Shown here: piece after piece, positions 25,795 to 34,405 of the stretch | Numbering within the stretch: the first letter of the stretch is position 1 | Layout of the letters: each line of letters starts with the position of its first letter | From: Thiotrichaceae bacterium | GTDB lineage: Bacteria; Pseudomonadota; Gammaproteobacteria; Thiotrichales; Thiotrichaceae | Direction of reading: 5' to 3' | DNA: 42,582 bases | NCBI GenBank assembly: GCA_026988295.1 | Contig: JALSLM010000172.1 | Location: 1 to 42,582 of the forward strand | Program-made: the position numbers and the translations under genes | Notes under the pieces: generated by a model | The model's database searches: none | The model's input: only the letters and a program-made list of their open reading frames with translations | Told to the model about the DNA's origin: nothing

Positions 25795-26805
25795 TTAGGT
25801 TTTAGACTTACGATAACTCCCTGGTGGCATCCCCACTATATCACTGAATGCAGTATAAAAATTTGACTGAGAGCTAAACCCTACTGATAATCCAATCGAG
25901 AGAACAGATGCTTTTGGCTCATCAATCAACATTTCTTTTGCAGCATTAATACGATACTCCCTAACAAATTGTGAGAAGCTTTTCTCAAAATATGTGTTGA
26001 TCAATTCAGACAGTTGGTGGCCACTGAGCTGCATCTGCTCAGCGAGATTACTCAAGCTAAGATTTTCATTAGTAAAAAGCTTTTCAACCTCCATAAGTTG
26101 CTGTAATTTAAGAGCAAGAGCTTTACTATCAACCTTTTTCAGAGTACTAGAGGCATAGGATGCCTGTGCCGCCTCACTAACTTCTTGGGTTATTTGTGGA
26201 AAACTGAGCAGGGTAAAAACTGCAACAACAAATGCCAATCCAATAAGCATGGCATAGCTAGTATAAAAGAAAGATGCACTGATAATGGGGATAGAAACAC
26301 CCAATAAGAATACCAAAAAAGCCACTAATGACATGGCTGCCAGTGCTAATAATTCTAGCTTGAAGCGTTTGCGTTGTTCGCGCAGTTCATAAACAATTTT
26401 AAGCAACCATAAAACATACCCAGTACCAATAAAAAAAGCTAAAATGAGTGCATAAATTCGTGGCAGATAAAAACTTACCAGCAAAGGCAAGACATGCAAT
26501 ATAAGCCGAGGGTGAATTTTATTATCTACTTTTAGCAAGTCACGACTAAAAAAGTAAAATGCTGGCGCAATAATATATACAAGTAACATATAAAGATTTG
26601 AATTTAGCCAGCGGACATCCTTCTGCAAATACCAGAAATGAAAAAGCTGTATTACACCTAAACAAACTAATAGAACCACACCTGCAAAGCGTGATAATTG
26701 TTTTCCCCTATATTCACTGCAATTAAAATGAGTAACAGCCAACAATACAGAAGCGACTATAGAAAAACTTACAAGCAATAAAGTGATATTTTGGAATAGC
26801 AACAA
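25795..26805 (-). CDS. Membrane-bound AraC-family regulator
   Basis: A 336-residue protein with six to seven predicted membrane helices in residues 1-200 and a C-terminal AraC/XylS DNA-binding domain (about 240-335). The two helix-turn-helix parts are LSLSNLAEQMQLSGHQLSELIN and ASVLSIGLSVGFSSQSNFYTAFSDIVG, with the typical MPPGSYRKS ending. Regulators with this membrane-sensor layout are known but their signals mostly are not. The start is a TTG at 26805, decided by GGGAGG eight bases upstream and by an in-frame stop directly before it. It lies downstream of the ABC importer genes on the same strand and could be read from them, though repeat D sits between. Confidence 0.9.
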   Translation of the reverse strand: MLLFQNITLLLVSFSIVASVLLAVTHFNCSEYRGKQLSRFAGVVLLVCLGVIQLFHFWYLQKDVRWLNSNLYMLLVYIIAPAFYFFSRDLLKVDNKIHPRLILHVLPLLVSFYLPRIYALILAFFIGTGYVLWLLKIVYELREQRKRFKLELLALAAMSLVAFLVFLLGVSIPIISASFFYTSYAMLIGLAFVVAVFTLLSFPQITQEVSEAAQASYASSTLKKVDSKALALKLQQLMEVEKLFTNENLSLSNLAEQMQLSGHQLSELINTYFEKSFSQFVREYRINAAKEMLIDEPKASVLSIGLSVGFSSQSNFYTAFSDIVGMPPGSYRKSKT

Positions 26806-26868
26806 TCAATATACCTCCCTTACAAAAAGACAATAGTACTTCAGTAAAAAGGCTATGACTTTCCTTAT

Positions 26869-26890
26869 AACCCATCCCCCCCTATTTTTG
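26869..26890. repeat. Repeat D arm between livF and the regulator
   Basis: ACCCATCCCCCCC then TATTTTTG, unpaired, 58 bp from the livF stop codon. Confidence 0.78.
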
Positions 26891-26947
26891 ATACTTTTTT
26901 AATTCAAAGACCAGAAGGGAAGAGAGGGATTTAAGAATAAATAACCA

Positions 26948-27742
26948 CTAAATAGCTAAATATTCATGGCGAAGTTCTTCATTGTTTAGCACTTCTTCGG
27001 CGGTTCCATCAAAAACGATATTGCCCATATCTAAAATAAGTGCACGGTCAGCTAGGCGTAAAGCGGCAACGGCATTTTGCTCGACGATAATGGTGGTGAT
27101 GCCGTGCTTTTTGATGCTATCGACAATGCTTGCAATTTCTTGAACAATAACGGGAGCAAGCCCTTCGTAAGGCTCATCAAGTAATAGTAGTTTTATGTCA
27201 CGAGCAAGGGCGCGTGCGACGGCAAGCATTTGCTGTTCACCACCAGAGAGGGTGGTTCCCATTTGGTTGCGACGTTCGGCTAAGCGTGGAAAATGTTCAT
27301 AGATGCGTTCTATGCTCCAGCCCATTGGTGGTGCGATTTGAGCTAATTGTAAGTTTTCTTCAACGGTCAGGCCTTGAATGATGCGTCTATCTTCAGGCAC
27401 GAGTGCAACACCGCTTTGTGCAGCATCGTAGGCTTTCATATTGTGTAAGGGCTGGTGGTCTAACCAGATTTCACCGTGTGTTACCTGTGGATTATCAAGC
27501 CGTGCGATTGAGCGCAAAGTTGAGGTTTTTCCTGCGCCATTTCTGCCGAGCAGTGCAACCACTTCGCCTTCGCGTATATCAAAGCTAACGCCTTGTACAA
27601 TATAGCTTTCACCGTAGTAGGAGTGAATATCCCAGCAGGAGAAAAAAGCAGGGTCTGAGCCTTTGCTGGTGACAGCATCAACATGGTCTTTGACTTTGAT
27701 GTCGATGTCGTTAAGTAGTTTTTTGTCTTTTGAATCACTCAT
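26948..27742 (-). CDS. livF: ABC importer ATPase, LivF/UrtE type
   Basis: A 264-residue ATPase of the branched-chain amino acid/amide importer family. Walker A GRNGAGKT (about 69-76), signature LSGGEQQML, Walker B LLLLDEP (followed by YEGLAP, typical of LivF) and the switch His region (IIVEQNA) are all present. About 35 extra residues precede the usual LivF start and are rich in Lys/Asp, which is somewhat unusual. It overlaps the upstream livG-type gene by 8 bp, so the two are translationally coupled. It forms a mixed ATPase pair with that protein. Confidence 0.94.
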   Translation of the reverse strand: MSDSKDKKLLNDIDIKVKDHVDAVTSKGSDPAFFSCWDIHSYYGESYIVQGVSFDIREGEVVALLGRNGAGKTSTLRSIARLDNPQVTHGEIWLDHQPLHNMKAYDAAQSGVALVPEDRRIIQGLTVEENLQLAQIAPPMGWSIERIYEHFPRLAERRNQMGTTLSGGEQQMLAVARALARDIKLLLLDEPYEGLAPVIVQEIASIVDSIKKHGITTIIVEQNAVAALRLADRALILDMGNIVFDGTAEEVLNNEELRHEYLAI

Positions 27743-28496
27743 CTTCAGATTCTCCTAAATAGGCTTCTTTTACTTTAGGGTCATTTTTTATTTCTTCAGG
27801 AGTGCCTGTTGTAATGATATGACCTCGCACCAATACGCTAATACGATCTGCCAGACTAAAGACAACGTGCATATCATGTTCAATAATCACCTTGGTCATT
27901 TGGCACATGCGTTCGCTATTTAAGAGATCAATGGTGCGATTGGTATCATGCCGTGCCATTCCTGCGGTTGGCTCATCTAATAGCAATAACTTGGGGTGCT
28001 GAATAATCCCCATTGCAAGTTCTAAACGGCGTTTATCACCGCGTGAAATACTATTAGCAATTTGGGCGTGATATTTATCTAGCTCAAAGTCTGCCAGTGT
28101 TGCCATTGCTTCTTCTTTAATCGCTTTTTCTTTCGCCATAGATTTAAAAGGATTAAATTTGAAAGTACCATCTCTTTTAGCTAAAGCAGGGATCATGACA
28201 TTTTCTAGCAGGCTTAAATCAGGGAAGATTTCAGGTGTCTGGAAGATACGCACCATGCCAGCATGATTAATATCATGGGCTTGCATACCGATCATATCCT
28301 GCCCATTAAAAGTTACTGAGCCATTATCAGGAATCAAACGACCAATACAGCAATTAAGCAGTGTCGATTTTCCTGCACCATTTGGCCCAATAATGGCATG
28401 TGTTTCACCTTCTTCAATTTTGAGGTTGACATCTGAAAGTGCATGTAAGCCGCCAAAGGTTTTATTAACACCTGTTATATCAAGGATAATGCTCAT
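27735..28496 (-). CDS. livG: ABC importer ATPase, LivG/UrtD type
   Basis: A 253-residue ATPase with Walker [10 protein letters not shown] near residue 37, Walker [12 protein letters not shown], and the signature written [11 protein letters not shown] instead of the canonical LSGGQ. Such a SRGDKRRLE form is found in a subset of LivG-like ATPases. The C-terminal LivG extension ([23 protein letters not shown]) is present. It overlaps the permease gene upstream by 4 bp (ATGA) and the next ATPase by 8 bp. Confidence 0.94.
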   Translation of the reverse strand: MSIILDITGVNKTFGGLHALSDVNLKIEEGETHAIIGPNGAGKSTLLNCCIGRLIPDNGSVTFNGQDMIGMQAHDINHAGMVRIFQTPEIFPDLSLLENVMIPALAKRDGTFKFNPFKSMAKEKAIKEEAMATLADFELDKYHAQIANSISRGDKRRLELAMGIIQHPKLLLLDEPTAGMARHDTNRTIDLLNSERMCQMTKVIIEHDMHVVFSLADRISVLVRGHIITTGTPEEIKNDPKVKEAYLGESEDE

Positions 28497-29719
28497 TTGG
28501 CTTCTCCTTCTGGGCTGGTATTGCTGACACTACTGATGCTTTCAATACTGGATTCTGTCTTATTAAAACCAAACAGGCGTTTAACTAAGTTCCCTAAATG
28601 GCGTAAGCCTTCCATAACACCGCCTGGCAGGAAGATAACAATAATCATAAATAATAAGCCTAGCGTTAAATGCCAGCCTTCACCAACAAAAGGAGCAACT
28701 ATCGTCACCATAATATTTTGCAATCCTTCTGGCATAAAGCTAAATATACTGTGAAGTTCAGTCGGGTTTAGTGCTGAGAATATATTTTCAAGATACTTGA
28801 TAATGGTTGCGCCTAGCAATGGTCCGATTAATGTCCCTGCACCACCTAGAATTGTCATTAAAACAACCTCACCTGATGCCGTCCACTGCATACGCTCCGC
28901 TCCTGCTAGTGGATCAATAGAGGCTAATAAACCACCAGCTAAACCTGCATACATGCCTGAAATAACAAAAGCGGTTAGCAAATAGGGGCGCGTGTTAAAG
29001 CCAGTGTATTTCATTCTTGTTTGATTTGATTTAATCGCAAGAAGCTTCAGTCCAAAGGCTGAGCGGAAGATTTTTAATGAAATGTAAAATACGATAATTA
29101 ACATAATGGCAGCAACATAAAAACCTAAATAGCCTGCGCCGATATTGACATCTAAGCCAAACAGATTAAATGAGAGTTCGCGTGGAATCGCTAGACCAAA
29201 AATATTAGGTGAGGGTAAGCCGTCTTTTACTACCACACCTGCCAATGAATCTAAAATCCGTGGATCTTGCTGTGCCAGTTGTAGCCCTGTTTCACCATTG
29301 GTAATTGGGGTTAATACCGAGTATGCCAAGCTATATGCCATTTGAGCGAAGGCTAGTGTGAGTATTGAGAAGTAAATACCTGAACGACGCAAACTAAAAA
29401 AGCCAATAATTAAAGCAAATATACCCGATACGATAATGGCTAAAATCATGGCGGGGATAATATTCATGGATAACAACTTAAATGACCAAACAGCGGTATA
29501 AGAACCGACTCCAAGAAAAGTTGCATGGCCAAAAGAGAGATAACCTGTTAATCCAAATAAAAGGTTATAACCGACTGCAAAAATTCCAAAAATAGCAAAT
29601 TTTTGAAGTAAATCAGGATAACTCGCACCAATGGGGTCAAGCCAGATTGGGGCAGTTAAAACAACAGCTGAAAAAACCAGCATAATAAGTGGTGTGCTTT
29701 TTAGAAAATTCTTTATCAT
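28493..29719 (-). CDS. livM: ABC importer permease, LivM/UrtC type
   Basis: A 408-residue inner-membrane permease with about nine to ten helices. The LivM signatures [27 protein letters not shown] and the cytoplasmic coupling loop [20 protein letters not shown] are clear. A loop of about 60 residues ([12 protein letters not shown] ... FNLFGLDVN) before the middle helices and a Ser/Thr-rich C-terminal tail make it longer than the usual 320-380 residues of LivM. It starts 3 bp after the livH stop. Confidence 0.92.
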   Translation of the reverse strand: MIKNFLKSTPLIMLVFSAVVLTAPIWLDPIGASYPDLLQKFAIFGIFAVGYNLLFGLTGYLSFGHATFLGVGSYTAVWSFKLLSMNIIPAMILAIIVSGIFALIIGFFSLRRSGIYFSILTLAFAQMAYSLAYSVLTPITNGETGLQLAQQDPRILDSLAGVVVKDGLPSPNIFGLAIPRELSFNLFGLDVNIGAGYLGFYVAAIMLIIVFYISLKIFRSAFGLKLLAIKSNQTRMKYTGFNTRPYLLTAFVISGMYAGLAGGLLASIDPLAGAERMQWTASGEVVLMTILGGAGTLIGPLLGATIIKYLENIFSALNPTELHSIFSFMPEGLQNIMVTIVAPFVGEGWHLTLGLLFMIIVIFLPGGVMEGLRHLGNLVKRLFGFNKTESSIESISSVSNTSPEGEAK

Positions 29720-29722
29720 TGT

Positions 29723-30739
29723 TTAATCCTCAAATACACCTTCACGCCCCATTAATCCGCGTGGTCTAACTAATAAAATAATAACAGCAACTAAATAAAT
29801 AATGATTTGGTCAATGCCAGGGAATATTGATTTAATCTCATTCATTGAAGCAAATGATTGTAAAATTCCTAATAAGAATCCTGCAAAAACAGCCCCTGGT
29901 AATGAACCCATGCCACCGACAACAACGACAACAAAAGATAGAACGAGAAAATCCATTCCCATGTGATAATCAGGTGGCAATATCGGGGCATACATAACCC
30001 CCGCAAGCCCCGCCACTACCGTTGCAATTCCAAAAACAATGGTAAAACGGCGTTGCACATTGATGCCTAATAGTTCAACGGTTTCACGGTCTGCCATACC
30101 TGCTCTTACGACCATGCCAAAGGTCGTGTATTTAAGAAAGGCAAACACGATAAAAATAATAACCAATGAAAAACAGAGATAAATTAAACGCCACCAAGGA
30201 TAAACAAGGTTTTCATTGATACCCAAAAATGCACCAATTGGCGCACTTCCAGAAACAATATCAGGTGGCGGCATAGGAATAGGATTTGCACCAAAGAAAT
30301 GACGCACAATCTCTTGCATAACAATAGCTAAACCAAAGGTCACTAAAATTTGGTCGGCATGTGCACGTTTGTAGAAGTGCTTTATTAGCCCTCTTTCCAT
30401 AATTATGCCGATAAGCAACATAACAGGAATGGCAAATAGTATGGATAATGGAACAGAGTAGTCGATAATTGCTGTACCTGTCTCTCCAAACCAAGTTTCA
30501 AGATAAGGCTGATCTTTATAAGCATCGAAGAAGGTAATACTTTCATCTTTAACTTTTACAGATAAAGTTAGTAGCTTATTGAAGAGAACGGCACAAAACG
30601 AGCCTAGCATAAATAATGCGCCATGAGCAAAGTTGACAATGCCAAGCGTGCCAAAGGTTAGCGTTAGCCCTAATGCGATAAGCGCATAAGCACCGCCTTT
30701 GTCAAGACCATTAAGAATTTGGATGAGTATAGCGTCCAT
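29723..30739 (-). CDS. livH: ABC importer permease, LivH/UrtB type
   Basis: A 338-residue permease, partner of the LivM-type protein. Start MDAILIQILNGLDKGGAYALIALGLTL is typical of LivH; the frame upstream of 30739 runs through repeat D and is not real. Conserved segments are LGIVNFAHGALFMLGSF and VVGGMGSLPGAVFAGFLLG. An insert of about 40 residues after the second helix (VKVKDESITFFDAYKDQPYLETWFG) is longer than in E. coli LivH. The 493-bp space upstream, towards the binding protein gene, is filled by repeat D, a MITE-C1, a stem-loop and a MITE-A. Confidence 0.92.
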   Translation of the reverse strand: MDAILIQILNGLDKGGAYALIALGLTLTFGTLGIVNFAHGALFMLGSFCAVLFNKLLTLSVKVKDESITFFDAYKDQPYLETWFGETGTAIIDYSVPLSILFAIPVMLLIGIIMERGLIKHFYKRAHADQILVTFGLAIVMQEIVRHFFGANPIPMPPPDIVSGSAPIGAFLGINENLVYPWWRLIYLCFSLVIIFIVFAFLKYTTFGMVVRAGMADRETVELLGINVQRRFTIVFGIATVVAGLAGVMYAPILPPDYHMGMDFLVLSFVVVVVGGMGSLPGAVFAGFLLGILQSFASMNEIKSIFPGIDQIIIYLVAVIILLVRPRGLMGREGVFED

Positions 30740-30815
30740 AGTTTTTCTATTTCCCCTCAAAATTTTGCAACGCACAATACTACATAAGTGCAACAACTGA
30801 AAAGGGGTTAGGTCA

Positions 30816-30838
30816 ACCCATCCCCCCCTTTTTTTAAT
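30816..30838. repeat. Repeat D arm upstream of livH
   Basis: ACCCATCCCCCCC plus a T run, unpaired, 77 bp before the livH start codon. Confidence 0.8.
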
Positions 30839-30867
30839 AATTTTGCATTGAGCCACTCTTATTTGCT

Positions 30868-31030
30868 AGGAGGCTGTCTGAGAACTCGGATTGAAGCGAA
30901 AATGCCAGAAATATTATAAGGTGGGCTTATCAAAAGAGGCGAATAGTCATTCTATTTAACGAATTTGATAAGCTCAGATTACGATGTTTGTGGAATTTGC
31001 AGTCAATTCTTAGTTCTCAGACAGCCTCCT
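30868..31030. mobile_element. MITE-C1 copy, 163 bp, inside the ABC importer operon
   Basis: AGGAGGCTGTCTGAGAACTC to CTCAGACAGCCTCCT with TA at both junctions. The midpoint holds AATAG-TCATT-CTATT. It separates the binding protein gene from livH. Confidence 0.88.
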
Positions 31031-31064
31031 AGGACCTGAATAAGAATGGGAGTAAGACAAATAA

Positions 31065-31094
31065 ATAGCCATACCGCAAGCGCGGTATAGCTAT
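31065..31094 (-). promoter_or_regulatory. Strong stem-loop between binding protein gene and livH
   Basis: Arms ATAGCCATACCGC / GCGGTATAGCTAT give a 13-bp stem with a 4-nt loop. On the transcribed minus strand the one mismatch becomes a G-U pair. No T run follows, so it resembles an mRNA-stabilising or processing hairpin more than a terminator. Confidence 0.55.
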
Positions 31095-31100
31095 ACTTAA

Positions 31101-31176
31101 GGAAAGTCTGATCAAGTCTAATTATTTTTAGCTTGCCAAATCTGTGCTAAATTCTAATCGACTTAATCAGGTTTCC
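31101..31176. repeat. MITE-A copy, 76 bp, behind the binding protein gene
   Basis: GGAAAGTCTGATCAAGTC on the left, GACTTAATCAGGTTTCC on the right, TTAA on both sides. It ends 57 bp from the stop codon of the binding protein gene. Confidence 0.8.
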
Positions 31177-31232
31177 TTAATTAACACTGTAATAGCAGGT
31201 TAATTTATTTCATTAATTTTATTCATTAATGA

Positions 31233-32585
31233 TTAACAAACTTCATAAGGACCTAAATCACCGCCGAATATTTTTGGATCATATTCTACGTCTGAACGAG
31301 GCACTTGTTTAACAATTTCAAGCAAGTCAAACTGGCTAGAAGGCTTCTCTTTACCACGCACAACCAGAATCTCTTTCAGACACTGGTGATCTGCTGCACG
31401 GTATTCAGTCGGACCATTGCCCATGCCATCAAACTTAAAGCCTTCCAATGCTTTAATAACTTCAGGTGGGTTAAATGATCCTGCCATTTCACAAGCATTA
31501 GCATAAAGTAATGTTTGCACATAACAAGTGTGAGCAGCCTGTGATGGTGGGAAGCCGTACTCTTTACCGAATGACTTAACAAACGCTTGTGAGCCTTCAT
31601 CTTTAAGTGCCCAGTTCCAGTTTGTTGTACCTAAGATACCTTTGATATTATCACCAGCACCCTGCGCCATTAGACGCGAGAATAAAGGAACAATAATTTC
31701 AAACTTTTTGCCATTCACTTTTTTGCCTTTAAGACCAAACTGAACTGATTGAGTCAGTGAGTTGATCATATCCTTACCGTAGTGGTTAAGAACAAGTACG
31801 TCAGCGCCAGAATTTAAAACAGGTGTGATATATTGAGAGAAATCACCCGCACCAACTGGAGTTTTTACAGCTTTAACTGTTTTCCAACCCAAGGCTTCAG
31901 TGGTTTCTATGATTGACTTTTCTTGTGTCCAACCCCATGTGTAGTCAGAAGTTAGATGGTAAGCTTTACGATCTGTGCCCATTTCTTCTTTAAGCACAGG
32001 CCCTAGTGCAGAACCTGTCATTTTTGCATTAAAGAAATGACGGAAGCCATAACGACGCTTGTCTTTTCCTGTAGTATCGTTTGAGTGCGTCAAACCTGCC
32101 ATAAATATAACGCCCATTTCTTGACAGAGACCTTGTACTGCAACAGCAACACCTGATGATGAGCCACCAGAGATCATAACCACGCCATCTTTTTCAATCA
32201 TACGCTTAGCAGATGCACGCGCAGCGTCAGATTTAGTTTGAGTATCACCCGTAACAAACTTAACTTTTTTACCTAAAATACCGTTGCCTTTTAGTGAAGT
32301 TGGCTTCATGGTTTTAACCATACCGCCATCGCCTTCGCCATTAAGATGCTTAACCGCTAGTTTGAATGCACGAAGCTCATCCGCACCTTCATCAGAGTAC
32401 GCACCTGTTTGTGGCACATTAAAACCTAAAGTCACTGTTTTTGAGTCAGCTTTTGGAATATTGCGGAATGTTTCACATTTCGCATAGGCACTCTTCATAA
32501 AATATAAAGGTGCAGTCGCAGCAATACTCGCTGCAACAGAGGCTCTTAAAAAGCCACGTCTAGTGTTGTTTGTATTATTACTCAT
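31233..32585 (-). CDS. Tat-exported ABC substrate-binding protein, LivK/amide type
   Basis: A 450-residue periplasmic binding protein (type I periplasmic binding fold) for the LivHMGF-like importer encoded downstream. The N terminus has a twin-arginine motif TRRGFLRAS followed by a hydrophobic stretch ending AYAK, so it is probably exported folded by the Tat system; LivK proteins usually use Sec. Mature landmarks are VTLGFNVPQTGAYSDEGADELRAF and MISGGSSSGVAVAVQGLCQE. Cysteines close to the mature N terminus and at the very C terminus may pair. The substrate cannot be told from sequence: amino acids, amides, urea or short-chain compounds are open. A GGAG site precedes the ATG. Confidence 0.9.
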   Translation of the reverse strand: MSNNTNNTRRGFLRASVAASIAATAPLYFMKSAYAKCETFRNIPKADSKTVTLGFNVPQTGAYSDEGADELRAFKLAVKHLNGEGDGGMVKTMKPTSLKGNGILGKKVKFVTGDTQTKSDAARASAKRMIEKDGVVMISGGSSSGVAVAVQGLCQEMGVIFMAGLTHSNDTTGKDKRRYGFRHFFNAKMTGSALGPVLKEEMGTDRKAYHLTSDYTWGWTQEKSIIETTEALGWKTVKAVKTPVGAGDFSQYITPVLNSGADVLVLNHYGKDMINSLTQSVQFGLKGKKVNGKKFEIIVPLFSRLMAQGAGDNIKGILGTTNWNWALKDEGSQAFVKSFGKEYGFPPSQAAHTCYVQTLLYANACEMAGSFNPPEVIKALEGFKFDGMGNGPTEYRAADHQCLKEILVVRGKEKPSSQFDLLEIVKQVPRSDVEYDPKIFGGDLGPYEVC

Positions 32586-32675
32586 ATTTGTTTGTTCTCC
32601 TTTGAGTGGTAAAAAAGGAAACTTTGTAAGTATTTAGGCGGATAAGAATAAACCCATGTTTTGAAGCAGAGGTTT

Positions 32676-32839
32676 AGGAGGCTGTCCGAGAATAGAGAGC
32701 CTACTGCGGAAAAGCTGAATTTGGCTATATTTTCCCCCAATTTTCAGTGAATAGAACAACTACCCCCCCTCAAATTGGTGAAAAATCTAGCTCAAATCAG
32801 CTTTCCCTCGCTACGACTCCTATTCTCGGACAGTCTCCT
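32676..32839. mobile_element. MITE-C2 copy, 164 bp
   Basis: C2 core in the opposite orientation to 19116 (starts AATAGAGAGCCTACTGCGG). Centre AATAG-AACAA-CTACC here has lost part of its right half-stem (CTACC for CTATT on this strand). TA flanks both ends. It lies upstream of the binding protein gene. Confidence 0.86.
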
Positions 32840-32907
32840 AGATATTAAATACTTTCATAGTCTCAAATGTATATTGATTGCCTATATAGCTTTTAAAAAC
32901 CACCATG

Positions 32908-33090
32908 TTTTTCTCGGACAGCCTCCTAGGAGGCTGTCCGAGAACTAAGAATTGACTACAAATCCCATAAACATCATAATCTGAGCTTATCAAATTCGTT
33001 AAATAGAACAACTATTCGCCTCTTTTGATAAGCTCACCTTATAATACTTCTGGCATTTTCGTTTCAATCCGAGTTCTCGGACAGCCTCCT
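32908..33090. mobile_element. MITE-C1 copy, 163 bp, abutting a second C end
   Basis: The full copy is 32928-33090, with the C1 core inverted relative to 18706 and centre AATAG-AACAA-CTATT. Immediately before it lies a lone C right end TTCTCGGACAGCCTCCT (to 32927), so two ends meet back to back (CCTCCT-AGGAGG). Confidence 0.86.
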
Positions 33091-33137
33091 AGCTAACACC
33101 GCTCCAATCATTACGCACCTTTTTTGTGCAAAGAGCC

Positions 33138-33300
33138 AGGAGGCTGTCCGAGAATAGAGAGCCTACTGCGGAAAAGCTGAATTTGGCTATATTCTCCCCC
33201 AATTTTCAGTGAATAGAACAACTATTCCCCTCAAATTGGTGAAAAATCTAGCTCAAATCAGCTTCCCCTCGCTACGACTCCTATTCTCAGACAGCCTCCT
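33138..33300. mobile_element. MITE-C2 copy, 163 bp
   Basis: Same orientation and nearly the same sequence as 32676, with intact centre AATAG-AACAA-CTATT. Right flank TA, left flank CA. With 32676 and 32928 it makes three C elements in 625 bp, in a gene-free stretch of about 1.2 kb (32586-33805). Confidence 0.88.
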
Positions 33301-33399
33301 AGTGATTGAATGAGTTTAGGGCAATACCCCATTCTTTACTAAGTCTTAGCAAAAAGCAATACTTAGCTTAAAAGTTCTCAATAGTGTAGAACAATATAA

Positions 33400-33425
33400 A
33401 CCCATCCCCCCCTTTTTTTACATAT
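33400..33425. repeat. Repeat D arm
   Basis: ACCCATCCCCCCC, T run, ACATATTTTT; unpaired. It is followed within 10 bp by the MITE-A/MITE-B nest. Confidence 0.8.
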
Positions 33426-33431
33426 TTTTAA

Positions 33432-33686
33432 GGAATCTGATTAAGTCGATTAGAATTTACCCGAATTCGTGAGTCCAATGCGGATAGCAGGGGATAAGAT
33501 ATTGGTTTAGCACGAGATTTAAAAAATCGTAGCTTCACCCTTAGGTTAAGCGGGTATTTTTCAAACCCGTGATGAATCAATAGCTTATTCACTGTGCCGT
33601 AGTGGACTCACGGATTCAGGATTTAGTACAGAAAAATAGTGATAGATTTAGTAAGCTAAAAAATAATTGAACTTGATCAGCTTCTC
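33432..33686. repeat. MITE-A copy split by a MITE-B insertion
   Basis: The left part of MITE-A (GGAATCTGATTAAGTCGATTAGAATTTA) stops at 33459 and resumes at 33621 with ATTTAGTACAGAAAAATAG. The continuity with intact copies such as 2268 shows that MITE-B landed inside A. Confidence 0.85.
33460..33620. mobile_element. MITE-B copy, 161 bp, ATTTA target duplication
   Basis: Ends CCCGAATTCGTGAGTCC / GGACTCACGGATTCAGG, flanked by ATTTA on both sides (33455-33459, 33621-33625). The element is an imperfect palindrome along its length. Confidence 0.9.
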
Positions 33687-33805
33687 TGTATCCGTATTAG
33701 GCTCACGAATTAAGGCTTTGATGATCCCATTTTAAAAAGGAGCGCATACAGCTTGTCAGTGTAAACTTTAAGCAAATGAAAAAACTGTTTATTCTTGTAC
33801 ACATA

Positions 33806-34258
33806 ATGAATAAAAAACACATCCTTAAAAACTTACAACTCGCTAAACCTGATCATATTGAATGGATTAAACAAGGTCATCAATTGCTCAAAGGTGCGCC
33901 GCAAAATTCACTTAAAAAACCAGTGCAATGCACAGACTGTGGTTTTGGTAAGTGGTATTATGATGAAGGCTATAAACTAGTTAATATCCCACTACTAAAA
34001 GATATTGAAGCATTACATCAAGAAGTTCATAAGACTTATACAGTGCTTTATTACATCACCTTTGATCGCCGTAAAAAGTCACGATCAACATTAATCAGTG
34101 GCGGAGTTGAAGTACCTGTCGATGAAAAGGCATTTCGCCAAAAAAAGCTTAAACAGCTAGAAAAGAAAACAATAACTTTAGTCAGAGCACTTGGTGATGT
34201 GGAAGCGAAGGTTCAATCAATGCAAGATAAAGATTTTGAAAGTGGCTGGTTTGTATAA
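33806..34258 (+). CDS. Stand-alone CZB-domain zinc-binding protein
   Basis: A 150-residue cytoplasmic protein consisting mainly of a chemoreceptor zinc-binding (CZB) domain. The expected 3-His/1-Cys zinc ligands are visible: His in KPDHIEWIK, Cys in the signature CGFGKWYY, and the pair in LHQEVHKTY. In other proteins this domain senses zinc, redox state or hypochlorous acid and controls chemoreceptors or diguanylate cyclases. Here no output domain is attached; the C-terminal third is a lysine-rich helical coil. ATG 33806 fits the domain border; an in-frame ATG at 33776 is possible, and neither has a ribosome site. It stands alone. Confidence 0.86.
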   Translation: MNKKHILKNLQLAKPDHIEWIKQGHQLLKGAPQNSLKKPVQCTDCGFGKWYYDEGYKLVNIPLLKDIEALHQEVHKTYTVLYYITFDRRKKSRSTLISGGVEVPVDEKAFRQKKLKQLEKKTITLVRALGDVEAKVQSMQDKDFESGWFV

Positions 34259-34288
34259 GACACAATAATTATTTACTCGCCCTGTACA

Positions 34289-34325
34289 ACCCATCCCCCC
34301 CTTTTTTTGCATTTTTTGTAATGTA
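34289..34325. repeat. Repeat D arm with long T-rich tail
   Basis: ACCCATCCCCCC, T run, GCATTTTTTGTAATG; it lies 30 bp after the CZB gene and leads straight into repeat F. Confidence 0.8.
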
Positions 34326-34330
34326 GTTTT

Positions 34331-34377
34331 GTAGGTCGGATTAGTGTTAGCGTAATCCGACAAAGTGCGATAGCTTC
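34331..34377. repeat. Repeat F hairpin (GTCGGATTA type)
   Basis: TGTAGGTCGGATTAGTG / CGTAATCCGACA plus AAGTGCGATAG, the same as at 7574. It lies between the convergent CZB and M50 genes. Confidence 0.75.
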
Positions 34378-34405
34378 ATACGCTAATGCATCAAACCTAG
34401 CTTAA

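Noticed and set aside
31233-32585. Urea-specific UrtA
   Set aside because: The importer resembles Liv and Urt alike, no urease or urea-related gene is near, and I cannot see residues that decide the substrate.
18680-33620. Complete insertion sequences
   Set aside because: No open frame of transposase size or motif lies between any of the inverted ends.
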